Part shown: piece by piece, positions 42,526 through 50,258 of the stretch
Layout of the letters: each line of letters starts with the position of its first letter
Numbering within the stretch: the first letter of the stretch is position 1
Origin: Treponema sp.
GTDB lineage: Bacteria > Spirochaetota > Spirochaetia > Treponematales > Treponemataceae
Direction of reading: 5' to 3'
Length of the DNA stretch: 64,000 nucleotides
NCBI GenBank assembly: GCA_017449285.1
Contig: JAFSJX010000084.1
Span: 49,840-113,839, forward strand
Notes under the pieces: model-generated
Told to the model about the DNA's origin: nothing
Databases searched by the model: none
What the model saw: the letters and a program-made list of their open reading frames with translations, nothing else
Position numbers and translations under genes: made by a program

Positions 42526-43359
42526 TCAACCGACAACGATTTCTATCGGGCAGTGGTCGCTTCCCTGCACATCGGCGAGGATGCGCGTATCTTTTACGTT
42601 GCCCGCAAAGCCATCGTTCACGCAAGTGTAGTCGATACGCCAGCCGATGTTCTTTTCGCGGGCATGGAAACGGTAACTCCACCACGTGTATAAATTTGGC
42701 TCTGGATGTGCGGCACGGAAGCAGTCAGTATAGCCGTTCGCAGTAAAAAAATCCATCCACGCGCGTTCCTCGGGAAGATAGCCCGCGTTTCCCTCATTTG
42801 ACTTTGGATTTGCAAGGTCAATCGGTTTATGCGCGATGTTGTAGTCCCCGCACAGCACGACATTATACCCGTCCGAAACCAGTTTGTTCAGGTACAAAAA
42901 GATTGCCTTGCAGAACCCCAGTTTGTAGTCAAGCCGCAAGCCCGGCCCCTGGCTGTTGGGGAAATACGCGCTGACAACGACAATCCTGTCGAAAAAAGCC
43001 GCCGTCACCCTTCCCTCGTCATCATACAACGGGTTTCCAAGAGTCTCAACCTTGTCGGGCATCGTCCTGCTGTAAATCGCCGTTCCTGAATAGCCAGCCT
43101 TTTTTGCCGATGACCAGAACGACTGGTACGCCGCACCCGCATCTTTTACCGTCACGGGAGAAGCCGTATCTTTTTCGGGAATCGGGAACAACACGTTCTC
43201 CTCGCTTCCGGGCGCAAGAATACTCTGTCCCAACTGGGAAGGATGCGCCTTTGTTTCCTGAATGCACACCACATCCGCGCCCGACGAAAGCAACCAGTCG
43301 GCAAAACCTTTTTTTTCTACGGCACGAATGCCATTTACGTTCCATGAGATAATCTTCAT
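42526..43359 (-). CDS. xth: Exodeoxyribonuclease III
   Basis: 277 aa. An AP endonuclease/3'-exonuclease of base excision repair. Seen: M-K-I-I-S-W-N-V-N-G-I-R, the metal-binding I-Q-E-T-K-A (about 34), G-Y-S-G-T-A-I-Y, G-D-Y-N-I-A (catalytic Asp/Asn), W-W-S-Y-R and S-D-H-C-P-I at the end. The start at 43359 gives the canonical MKIISWN; ATG 43368 is in frame but leaves no room for the promoter. The -10 ends 7 bases before 43359. Confidence 0.95.
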   Translation of the reverse strand: MKIISWNVNGIRAVEKKGFADWLLSSGADVVCIQETKAHPSQLGQSILAPGSEENVLFPIPEKDTASPVTVKDAGAAYQSFWSSAKKAGYSGTAIYSRTMPDKVETLGNPLYDDEGRVTAAFFDRIVVVSAYFPNSQGPGLRLDYKLGFCKAIFLYLNKLVSDGYNVVLCGDYNIAHKPIDLANPKSNEGNAGYLPEERAWMDFFTANGYTDCFRAAHPEPNLYTWWSYRFHAREKNIGWRIDYTCVNDGFAGNVKDTRILADVQGSDHCPIEIVVG

Positions 43360-43366
43360 ATTCTCC

Positions 43367-43396
43367 ATTGTATCATGCGCAGATATTCCTTTGCAA
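43367..43396 (-). promoter_or_regulatory. Leaderless xth promoter
   Basis: On the minus strand TTGCAA (43396-43391), 18-base spacer, extended -10 TGATACAAT ending at 43367, then 7 bases to the ATG. The palindromic -35 is shared with the divergent small gene. Confidence 0.65.
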
Positions 43397-43418
43397 TCAG
43401 AAAAAAACGTGCTATAAT
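43391..43418 (+). promoter_or_regulatory. Promoter of the 85-aa gene
   Basis: TTGCAA (43391-43396), 16-base spacer, extended -10 TGCTATAAT ending at 43418. The same TTGCAA is the xth -35 on the other strand. Confidence 0.65.
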
Positions 43419-43461
43419 GAATTATCATACATTTAGAGGCAACTCAACAAGGAGCATAATA

Positions 43462-43719
43462 ATGAAAAAAATAACCTATCCAAAATTCAGCGACTCTGAA
43501 TATGATATGCTGATTCAAAACAGAAACAAAGTAATGCGAAAAATCCGCCGCATCGAAAAGAAAATCATAAAACAGGCAGACGGTGACGACGAAGGTTCAT
43601 ATCCCGCATACAAAGAGAACCCGCTTTCCGCCTATCAGGATTATCTTGTGTACCTTCAGCGCATGACCGACGGAATGCTTCAGAAAATGAAGTCCGTCTA
43701 CGGAGACCTTGCCCTGTAA
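43462..43719 (+). CDS. Small basic protein of unknown function
   Basis: 85 aa from ATG 43462, which has AAGGAG at 8 bases; the longer frame from 43375 overlaps the xth promoter. The protein is helical and charged, with a basic stretch R-N-K-V-M-R-K-I-R-R-I-E-K-K-I-I-K (about 21-37) followed by an acidic patch. No family is recognised. It is a single gene with its own promoter. A run of nine G bases (43738-43746) follows the stop. Confidence 0.7.
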   Translation: MKKITYPKFSDSEYDMLIQNRNKVMRKIRRIEKKIIKQADGDDEGSYPAYKENPLSAYQDYLVYLQRMTDGMLQKMKSVYGDLAL

Positions 43720-43786
43720 CAGGCAGATTCACCTTGCGGGGGGGGGTAAAAGCATTGCAGGGTAAAAGCCGTTTCAATGCGAGGTG

Positions 43787-43825
43787 TTGAAAAAATCCCT
43801 GCTTTATGATACCCTATTGAATAGG
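43787..43825 (+). promoter_or_regulatory. patB promoter with overlapping palindrome
   Basis: TTGAAA (43787-43792), 17-base spacer, TACCCT (43810-43815). The perfect palindrome CCTATT-G-AATAGG (43813-43825) overlaps the -10 and expected start, so it may be an operator. Confidence 0.4.
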
Positions 43826-43850
43826 TAGGTTATTAAAGGAGAGTATGGGG

Positions 43851-45029
43851 ATGGCATACGATTTTGACACGCCAGTGGATCGATACGGTACAGACTGTAT
43901 TAAATTTGATTTTGCAATAGAGCGAGGGCATCCGATGGATACGCTCTCATACTGGGTTGCGGACATGGATTTTAAGACCGCACCCGAAATCCTAGATGCA
44001 CTCAAAGCGCGTATTGACCACGGTATCTTTGGGTATACCAACATAAAGCCTCATTATTTTGACGCAGTCCGACGGTGGATTAAAAAGCAGTTGGACTGGA
44101 ATGTTCAGCGCACATGGCTGGTGGAGACTCCGGGAGTTGTGTTTGCGCTTAGTTGTGCCATCCGTGCGTTTACGAAAGAGGACGAGGCTGTCCTGATTCA
44201 AAGTCCTGTGTACTACCCTTTTTCAAATACAATTATATCAAACGGAAGAAAGATAGTGTCGGCATCACTTATCTGGGGCGAAAACGGCTGGGAATGTGAC
44301 TTTGATGACTTTGAAAAAAAAATCACCGGGAACAACGTAAAACTGTTTTTGCTCTGCAATCCCCATAATCCCGGCGGAAAAAGCTGGAAAAAAGAAGAAC
44401 TGCAAAAACTGGGCGAAATTTGCCTGAAACACGGCGTTACGGTGGTAAGCGACGAGATTCATGCGGAATTTACATGGGGAATCAACACTCATACCTGTTT
44501 TGCTACGATTTCGCCCGAACTGGAAGATATTTCGGTCATCTGCACGTCTCCGAGCAAGGCATTCAATCTGGCAGGCTTGCAAGTGAGCAATATTTTTATC
44601 AAGAATGAAAAACTGCGCGAAGCCTTCAAGACAGCCCGAGATGCGACCGGATATGACGAGCCGAATACGCTTGGACTGATTGCGTGCGAGGCGGCCTACA
44701 CCAAGGGCGAAAAATGGTTGCGCGAGGTAAAAGCCTACATCAACGAAAACTTGAACAAGGCGGTCAAATTCATCAATAGAAAAGGTGACCCCAGAATAAA
44801 AGTCCTCAAACCGGAGGCGACGTATCTCCTGTGGTTTGATATGCGTAATGTCGGTCTGAGCGATGTGGATTTGAATAAACTGCTTTCTGAAAAGGCAAAA
44901 CTTTGGCTTGATGCGGGCAGCATGTTTGGAAAAGAGGGTGAAGGTTTTGTCCGTATGAACGCAGCGTGTCCGTGGGCATATCTGGAACAGGGAATTCACC
45001 GCCTTGACGAAATAATACGGAGCGTGTGA
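43851..45029 (+). CDS. MalY/PatB-type C-S lyase (cystathionine beta-lyase)
   Basis: 392 aa, fold type I PLP enzyme. The start Y-D-F-D-x-x-V-D-R-Y-G-T-D-x-x-K is the family's usual opening; ATG 43851 has AGGAG at 9 bases, while 43845 is only 3 bases from it. Seen: D-F-K-T-A-P-E-I, N-P-H-N-P-G-G, S-D-E-I-H-A-E-F and the PLP Lys in S-P-S-K-A-F-N-L-A-G (about 237). The family cleaves cystathionine and other sulfur amino acids, making homocysteine or releasing sulfide. Its stop overlaps the next PLP gene by one base. Confidence 0.9.
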   Translation: MAYDFDTPVDRYGTDCIKFDFAIERGHPMDTLSYWVADMDFKTAPEILDALKARIDHGIFGYTNIKPHYFDAVRRWIKKQLDWNVQRTWLVETPGVVFALSCAIRAFTKEDEAVLIQSPVYYPFSNTIISNGRKIVSASLIWGENGWECDFDDFEKKITGNNVKLFLLCNPHNPGGKSWKKEELQKLGEICLKHGVTVVSDEIHAEFTWGINTHTCFATISPELEDISVICTSPSKAFNLAGLQVSNIFIKNEKLREAFKTARDATGYDEPNTLGLIACEAAYTKGEKWLREVKAYINENLNKAVKFINRKGDPRIKVLKPEATYLLWFDMRNVGLSDVDLNKLLSEKAKLWLDAGSMFGKEGEGFVRMNAACPWAYLEQGIHRLDEIIRSV

Positions 45030-46234
45030 TGGATGCCGCCTTGCAACTTGGTTCTCATGGGGCTACGCCTGAGCCGGTAAAAAAAATGCGCTATAAAAGC
45101 GAGACGTTTTGTGTGTCGGGATATTCGCTGTTTGACGAAAAGACGGGCGCAGTGAGTCAGCCGATTGTGCTGAGTTCGACTTTTCATCATCCTTCGCTGG
45201 GCGTTTCAACGGGTTTTGACTATAGCCGCGGACTAAATCCCACGCGCCTTGAACTGGAACGCACAGTCGCTACGCTGGAACACGCTGACTATGCGCTTGC
45301 TTTTTCGAGCGGTATGGCGGCAATTTCCTGCGTGGCTAAATGTTTCTCCCCTGGTGACGAAATTATTGTTTCCGAAGATTTGTACGGCGGCACATGGCGT
45401 CTTTTTAGCGGCTACGAGCGGTACGACATTCATTTTACGTATATTGATACGGCGGATTTGCATGCGGTTCGGCAGGCGGTAAGCGAAAAGACCCGCGCAA
45501 TTTTTATAGAGACCCCCTCAAATCCGATGATGCGCGTAACGGATATTCGTGCCTGCAAAGACATCGTTCGTGCGGTACGTAAAGATGCCCTTGTTATTGT
45601 AGACAATACTTTTCTGTCGCCGTATTTTCAGAATCCGATTGATTTTGGCGCGGACATCGTTGTTCACAGCGGCACAAAATTTCTGGCGGGACACCACGAT
45701 GTTGTGGCAGGACTGCTTGTTTACAACGGGAAACAGCACGATGATTTTTTCCGCCTTGCGCAGATGACCGAGGGTGCGTCTCTTTCTCCTTTTGACAGCT
45801 GGCTTGTCCTTCGTGGCATAAAAACACTTGCCCTGCGCATGAGACAGTCTTCCGAAAACGCGGCAAAAATCGCCGCATATCTGAAAACCGTTCCGCTGGT
45901 GGAAAAAGTGTTTTATCCTGGTTTTCCCGAGTCCCCTGGCTACGACCTGATGAAAAAACAGTCGCGTGGTTTTGGCGGTATGATTAGTTTTTATGTCAAG
46001 GACGAAAAATATGTCCCCGGAATTCTGGAGCATTTGCATCTGATTATGTTTGCCGAAAGTCTGGGCGGAGTGGAAACGCTGATGACTTATCCTGCCACGC
46101 AGACGCACAATGCCATTCCTGTTGAACTGCGCGAACGGGTCGGCGTGAACAGCAAGTTGCTCCGCCTTAGCGTAGGCATTGAGGACGCTGACGATTTGAT
46201 TGCGGATTTGGCGCAGACTTTTGCGCGGGTTTGA
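45029..46234 (+). CDS. Cys/Met-metabolism PLP enzyme (trans-sulfuration)
   Basis: 401 aa. Family signatures: T-F-H-H-P, F-D-Y-S-R-G-L-N-P-T-R, S-S-G-M-A-A-I, D-L-Y-G-G-T-W-R-L-F, V-D-N-T-F-L-S-P and the PLP Lys in S-G-T-K-F-L-A-G-H-H-D (about 213). This group covers cystathionine gamma-synthase, cystathionine gamma-lyase and O-acetylhomoserine enzymes, which cannot be told apart here. Coupled to the MalY/PatB gene (stop/start overlap), the pair could run Cys-to-Met interconversion. Confidence 0.88.
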   Translation: MDAALQLGSHGATPEPVKKMRYKSETFCVSGYSLFDEKTGAVSQPIVLSSTFHHPSLGVSTGFDYSRGLNPTRLELERTVATLEHADYALAFSSGMAAISCVAKCFSPGDEIIVSEDLYGGTWRLFSGYERYDIHFTYIDTADLHAVRQAVSEKTRAIFIETPSNPMMRVTDIRACKDIVRAVRKDALVIVDNTFLSPYFQNPIDFGADIVVHSGTKFLAGHHDVVAGLLVYNGKQHDDFFRLAQMTEGASLSPFDSWLVLRGIKTLALRMRQSSENAAKIAAYLKTVPLVEKVFYPGFPESPGYDLMKKQSRGFGGMISFYVKDEKYVPGILEHLHLIMFAESLGGVETLMTYPATQTHNAIPVELRERVGVNSKLLRLSVGIEDADDLIADLAQTFARV

Positions 46235-46238
46235 CAAA

Positions 46239-47006
46239 ATGGCGGAAGAGAACCAGTTTTCAAGGACGCAGTTGCTATTCGGGCGCAACGCAATTGAAAG
46301 GCTTTCCCAGAGCCGCGTGATTGTGTTCGGCGTTGGCGGGGTGGGAAGTTTTGCCGTGGAAGCATTGGCGCGAAGCGGCGTGGGTGCGATTGATATTGTG
46401 GATAACGATACCGTTGCGCTCTCCAATTTGAACCGCCAGTTGTATGCGCTTCATTCTACGATTGGGCGAGCGAAAGTCTCCGTTGCCGAAGAGCGCGTTC
46501 ACGACATCAACCCCGCGTGCAAAGTGACCGCTCATCAGGTCTTTTTTCTTCCAGAAACAGCGGATTCGTTTGATTTTTCCCGATATGATTATGTCGTTGA
46601 TTGTATTGATACCGTAAAAGGAAAACTTGCGATTATTGAAAAGGCCAAGGCGGCATCCGTTCCCGTCATCAGTTGTATGGGCGCAGGAAACAAAATTGAC
46701 CCCACTCAATTTCAGGTTGCTGACATAAGCCAAACGAGTGTCTGCCCGCTTGCACGTGTTATGCGGCAGGAGTTAAAAAAACGGGGCATCTCAGGTGTAA
46801 AAGTGCTGTTTTCTACAGAACCATCGCGTACTCCGATTGCTGAACCAGCACCAAAATCCCCAGCGGAATCTGCCGAAAACGAGGCAACACCTGCGGGCTA
46901 TGCAAAACCAATTCCTGGAAGCAATGCTTTTACGCCGAGCGTAGCGGGTCTGATTATTGCGGGCGAAGTGATAAAAGAACTTGCGAACCAGAATGCGCTT
47001 ACTTGA
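46239..47006 (+). CDS. tcdA: tRNA threonylcarbamoyladenosine dehydratase (TcdA-like)
   Basis: 255 aa of the ThiF/MoeB/E1 fold. G-V-G-G-V-G-S-F-A-V-E-A-L-A-R-S-G is the ATP-binding loop, followed by D-N-D and N-L-N-R-Q-L-Y-A and D-C-I-D-T-V. The layout with C-M-G-A-G-N-K and late V-A-G-L-I-I-A-G-E-V is that of TcdA (CsdL), which cyclises t6A to ct6A in tRNA. The insert at about 202-232 is Pro/Glu/Ala-rich. It follows the PLP pair by 4 bases. Confidence 0.88.
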   Translation: MAEENQFSRTQLLFGRNAIERLSQSRVIVFGVGGVGSFAVEALARSGVGAIDIVDNDTVALSNLNRQLYALHSTIGRAKVSVAEERVHDINPACKVTAHQVFFLPETADSFDFSRYDYVVDCIDTVKGKLAIIEKAKAASVPVISCMGAGNKIDPTQFQVADISQTSVCPLARVMRQELKKRGISGVKVLFSTEPSRTPIAEPAPKSPAESAENEATPAGYAKPIPGSNAFTPSVAGLIIAGEVIKELANQNALT

Positions 47007-47031
47007 CTATCCCCCTGCATTTTGATAAAAT
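47003..47031 (+). promoter_or_regulatory. rpsT promoter
   Basis: TTGACT (47003-47008), 17-base spacer, extended -10 TGATAAAAT ending at 47031. It overlaps the tcdA stop codon. Confidence 0.75.
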
Positions 47032-47062
47032 CAATACAAGTTTTTGTTTGGAGGTGTCTCCT

Positions 47063-47344
47063 TTGGCAGGAAAAAAATCATCTGCAGAAAAAAGGCATGC
47101 ACAGAGCGAAGTTCGCCGCTTGCATAACAAGGCAATTAAGAGCGAGTGCCGCACTGTAGCAAAGCAGTTTGTTGCAGCGGTTCAGAAGAAAGATCAGGCT
47201 GCCGCTCAGGATAAGCTTACGCTTCTTGTTTCTAAGCTCGATTCTGCACGCAGCAAGGGTGTTCTTACTCGTAACGCTGTTTCCCGCAAAAAGTCACGCA
47301 TGATGAAACTTTACAATGTTTCATTTGCGGCTGCGGCAAACTAA
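47063..47344 (+). CDS. rpsT: 30S ribosomal protein S20
   Basis: 93 aa from a TTG codon at 47063 with GGAGGTG before it; the protein then reads A-G-K-K-S-S-A-E-K-R, a normal S20 start. The body has R-L-H-N-K-A-I-K-S and R-S-K-G-V-L-T-R-N-A-V-S-R-K-K-S-R. It binds 16S rRNA early in 30S assembly. E. coli rpsT also starts with UUG, where the weak codon is part of autoregulation; the same may hold here. Confidence 0.95.
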   Translation: MAGKKSSAEKRHAQSEVRRLHNKAIKSECRTVAKQFVAAVQKKDQAAAQDKLTLLVSKLDSARSKGVLTRNAVSRKKSRMMKLYNVSFAAAAN

Positions 47345-47346
47345 GT

Positions 47347-47412
47347 CGAACTGACATAAAACGATGTCGTCACTGTTTGCGGACGGCATCGTAGTTCAGT
47401 TCTTTTTTTTTC
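47347..47412 (+). terminator. Terminator after rpsT
   Basis: A three-part stem: GAACTGA/TCAGTTC, ACGATG/CATCGT and CGTC/GACG with small internal loops, followed by a run of T. Good intrinsic terminator. Confidence 0.85.
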
Positions 47413-47432
47413 GGATTTTGTGAGGAGAGGGA

Positions 47433-47750
47433 ATGGCTGATAAGAAAGTTACCAAATATGACCTTGTTGAATCGGTCTACCAGAAAATCACAAAATGCGA
47501 AAAACACATCGTTCAGAACGTCGTGGAGCAGTTGCTGTCCGAATTAAAAGACTCGCTCAAAGATGGTGCGACAATTGAACTTCGTGGTTTTGGTACGTTT
47601 GAGCCACGATTACGTAAAGGACGTTCAAAGGCTCGTAACCCCAAGACCGGTGACTCGGTTTCTGTTGCTCCGCATTATGTGGCGGTGTTCCGGGCGGGGC
47701 AAGAACTTAAAAAGGCGCTGTGGAATCTTCCTGTTCAGGAAGAGGTTTAG
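47433..47750 (+). CDS. HU/IHF-family DNA-binding protein
   Basis: 105 aa. L-V-E-S-V-Y-Q-K, I-E-L-R-G-F-G-T-F-E and the DNA arm tip R-K-A-R-N-P-K-T-G (here R-S-K-A-R-N-P-K-T-G) are the HU/IHF signature. It bends and packs DNA as a dimer. GAGGAGAGG precedes the ATG. Six bases separate it from lnt. Confidence 0.95.
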   Translation: MADKKVTKYDLVESVYQKITKCEKHIVQNVVEQLLSELKDSLKDGATIELRGFGTFEPRLRKGRSKARNPKTGDSVSVAPHYVAVFRAGQELKKALWNLPVQEEV

Positions 47751-47756
47751 CATACT

Positions 47757-49223
47757 ATGACGGCAAAATCATTCCTGTCGTCAGCGATATTGTTTTTCCT
47801 TTCTGTTTTATTTTTCTCTTTTGCGCATCCTGGGTTTGTGTTTCCGTCGGGGTTTGCTCTTTTCGGCTGGTTTTCCTATATCCCTGTGTTCATGCTGATT
47901 CGGCGTTCTTCGGTGCGTTCTGCAATTCTTTGGGGCGCAGCGTATGGCTTCTTCCGCTTTTTTGTGCTTTTGTTCTGGCTTTTTGGATATAATCAGGCGG
48001 GGCTTCTGGGTATTTCTCTTGCAATGGCGGGCGAGACCGCGTTGATTTTCCTTTTGTGCGCGTTCTTGCAGAAAGAAATTCCCGCTTTTTCATGGCTTTT
48101 GATGCCGCAGGTCATGCTTCTGTTTGAATTTTTGCGCACTACGGGAGAACTTGGTTTTTCCTACGGCGTAATTGGCTACAGTCAGTGGCAGGTAATTCCG
48201 TTGATTGCGTCCGCACGCTTTTTCGGTGTGTGGGGCATTTCTTTTGTCATCATGCTGTTTGGTTCGGTGGTGGCGGACTGGCTTTTTTCTCATAACGTGC
48301 GTCAGTTGCGGTCATTTTCTCTTCGTGACACAAAAAAAGTTTTTTTCTTCATTGCAATTTTCTTTTTTCTGATTCTCTGCGGACTTTTCCCCCGCTCTGC
48401 TCCCGAAAATAAAAAATCGCTTTCCATCGCGCTCATTCAGCCGAATTCTGACCCGTGGAAAGACGGCGTTGACGCATACCAAGATGAACTGAACGAGTTG
48501 ATTCGTCTGACTGACACAGCATTAAAAGAACATCCAGAAACGCAATTAGTTGTCTGGAGCGAAACCGCATTTGTTCCCGACATTGTGCGCCATTATACCG
48601 AGCGAAAGGACGCTTCCCGCTACCGGCTTTCCAAAAAACTTTTGAGCTATATTGACAAAAAAAACTGTGGCTTTGTGCTGGGGAACAATCATCAGGAGCG
48701 GACTGCGGCTGGCGAAAATGAATATAACAGCGCGCTTTTTTTTGAGCCGAAGAAAAATGTGATTCCACCGCGACCCGTTGTTTACAACAAAATGCGCCTC
48801 GTTCCGTTTTCAGAGCAGATTCCTTACCCCCGGTTGCTTTCGCCGTTTGCGCGCTTGTTTGGCGAGGATTCTCATTATTGGGCGCGTGGTGAAGAACTGA
48901 CCGTTTTTGAGGCGGACGACATACGCTTTTGCACACCGATTTGTTTTGAGGACACGTTTCCGCAGCACGTAAAAAAAATGCGCAAGGCAGGGGCAGACCT
49001 TATCGTAAACCTGTCAAACGATTCGTGGTCGCATAGTCTTGCCTGTCAGAATCAGCACTTGTCGATGGCGGTATTCCGAAGCGTGGAAAATAATGTACCG
49101 ACAATCCGTAGCACTGCAAGCGGTCAGACCTGCGTCATAGACTCTCACGGACGAATAACGGCGATGGCAGAACCATTTACGGCGACCTATCTTTTTGCCA
49201 CAGTGAAAATCGGAGAAAAATAA
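47757..49223 (+). CDS. lnt: Apolipoprotein N-acyltransferase
   Basis: 488 aa. It adds the third acyl chain to lipoproteins, the last step of lipoprotein maturation; many lipoproteins are encoded in this window. Six or so hydrophobic segments (about 5-200) precede a nitrilase domain (about 220-480). The catalytic triad is visible: Glu in W-S-E-T-A-F (about 262), Lys in V-Y-N-K-M-R-L-V-P-F (about 343) and Cys in P-I-C-F-E-D-T-F (about 392). A nine-C run starts 4 bases after the stop. Confidence 0.93.
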   Translation: MTAKSFLSSAILFFLSVLFFSFAHPGFVFPSGFALFGWFSYIPVFMLIRRSSVRSAILWGAAYGFFRFFVLLFWLFGYNQAGLLGISLAMAGETALIFLLCAFLQKEIPAFSWLLMPQVMLLFEFLRTTGELGFSYGVIGYSQWQVIPLIASARFFGVWGISFVIMLFGSVVADWLFSHNVRQLRSFSLRDTKKVFFFIAIFFFLILCGLFPRSAPENKKSLSIALIQPNSDPWKDGVDAYQDELNELIRLTDTALKEHPETQLVVWSETAFVPDIVRHYTERKDASRYRLSKKLLSYIDKKNCGFVLGNNHQERTAAGENEYNSALFFEPKKNVIPPRPVVYNKMRLVPFSEQIPYPRLLSPFARLFGEDSHYWARGEELTVFEADDIRFCTPICFEDTFPQHVKKMRKAGADLIVNLSNDSWSHSLACQNQHLSMAVFRSVENNVPTIRSTASGQTCVIDSHGRITAMAEPFTATYLFATVKIGEK

Positions 49224-49304
49224 GTGCCCCCCCCCTTTTTGCACCTTTGTTTATTTCTGCGTTTATCTGCATATTATTCTCTAGATTTTTTCTCAAAAAT
49301 ACGC

Positions 49305-49310
49305 TAGACT
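49305..49310 (+). promoter_or_regulatory. -10 box of the bactofilin gene
   Basis: TAGACT ends 6 bases before the ATG at 49317; no Shine-Dalgarno and only a weak -35. Confidence 0.45.
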
Positions 49311-49316
49311 AAGAAT

Positions 49317-49766
49317 ATGGCAGAAGAACAAAAAAAAGAAGAGACTAAAACAGTCGAAAAGACGAAAAAAAATATAACCGTGCTGGGTCAGGAGACCGAA
49401 TTTGACGGCGTGATTGAATTTACCGACAACCTGGTGATTACAGGAAAATTCAACGGTACTATCAAAGCGACAGGTGACCTTGAAATTGAAAAGACGGGCG
49501 TGTGCAAGGTTGATGCGATTGATGCGAATTCCGTGGTCGTCTCTGGCAAGGTGACGGGAAATATGTATGCCCCGGAGCGGGTTGAAATGTGTACGGGCAG
49601 TTTTGTTACGGGAGATGTGGTTACTTCTCACATTCGTATTGCCGACAACGTTGAATTTGAAGGACAAGTAACTATGCTGGATTCCGTTCCCGATGTTGAT
49701 TTGTTCAGCGTGGCAAGTGCGGAATACAAGCAGGCGATGGTCTTAAAATCCGACGAGCCAAGATAA
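49317..49766 (+). CDS. Bactofilin
   Basis: 149 aa. A polar Lys/Glu N-terminus (1-20), then the beta-helix core of bactofilins (DUF583, about 24-120): repeating G-x-I/V-x-x-x-G-x-V with T-E-F-D-G-V-I-E-F-T-D-N-L-V-I-T-G-K-F-N-G. Bactofilins form polymers that scaffold cell shape, and helical shape in other spirochaetes. Single gene, probably leaderless, converging on rpmE. Confidence 0.93.
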   Translation: MAEEQKKEETKTVEKTKKNITVLGQETEFDGVIEFTDNLVITGKFNGTIKATGDLEIEKTGVCKVDAIDANSVVVSGKVTGNMYAPERVEMCTGSFVTGDVVTSHIRIADNVEFEGQVTMLDSVPDVDLFSVASAEYKQAMVLKSDEPR

Positions 49767-49787
49767 ACTTTGCTGGGATAAAAATTG

Positions 49788-49849
49788 AGCCCGCAAGGAT
49801 GCGGGCTGAAACGGCAAGACAGGAACAAGTTCCTGTCTATTTTTATTTT
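49788..49849. terminator. Back-to-back terminators between bactofilin and rpmE
   Basis: Hairpin AGCCCGCA/TGCGGGCT (49788-49807), which on the minus strand is followed by a T-rich tract, and GACAGGAAC/GTTCCTGTC (49818-49837) followed on the plus strand by TATTTTTATTTT. Each serves one of the convergent genes. Confidence 0.88.
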
Positions 49850-50052
49850 GCCTGATTAATGCCGTAACGCTTGTTGAAGCGGTCAATGCGTCCAGCGGTG
49901 TCAACCAATTTCTGCTTTCCGGTGAAGAACGGGTGGCAGGCAGAACAAATTTCAACGTTGATGTTCTGCACGGTTGAGCGGGTTTCGATTACGTTGCCAC
50001 AAGCGCAGGTAATCTTGGTCAGTTTGTATTCCGGGTGAATACCTTTTTTCAT
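49843..50052 (-). CDS. rpmE: 50S ribosomal protein L31
   Basis: 69 aa. M-K-K-G-I-H-P-E-Y is the usual L31 start. Zinc ligands C-A-C (about 16-18) and C-S-A-C (about 36-39) mark the zinc-binding form. AAGGAG precedes the ATG. A promoter with a long leader of about 137 bases lies upstream. Confidence 0.96.
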   Translation of the reverse strand: MKKGIHPEYKLTKITCACGNVIETRSTVQNINVEICSACHPFFTGKQKLVDTAGRIDRFNKRYGINQAK

Positions 50053-50189
50053 TACATAACTCCTTATCTTTTGCCCGATACTGTAGAAATGCCGGTCAGC
50101 ACTACCTTACACAAGAATCTCCGCGAACGAAGAGTAGTGTTTGTATCATTCCCTTACCGTTACAAATCAAGACAGCACCACAAAAGCGA
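50053..50189 (-). promoter_or_regulatory. Long structured leader of rpmE
   Basis: If transcription starts near 50189, a leader of about 137 bases results. It contains a possible long-range stem (CACTAC/GTAGTG) and ends at AAGGAG. L31 leaders with structured autoregulatory elements are known in other phyla; this one is a candidate only. Confidence 0.35.
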
Positions 50190-50195
50190 TTTAAT

Positions 50196-50225
50196 ATTTT
50201 AGCACAAATCGTGCATGTTGGTCAA
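50196..50225 (-). promoter_or_regulatory. rpmE promoter
   Basis: On the minus strand TTGACC (50225-50220), 18-base spacer, extended -10 TGCTAAAAT ending at 50196. A GCAC/GTGC stem sits within the spacer. Confidence 0.6.
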
Positions 50226-50258
50226 TTGGTGTTTTCGATGATGCTCAACCACTGCCCA

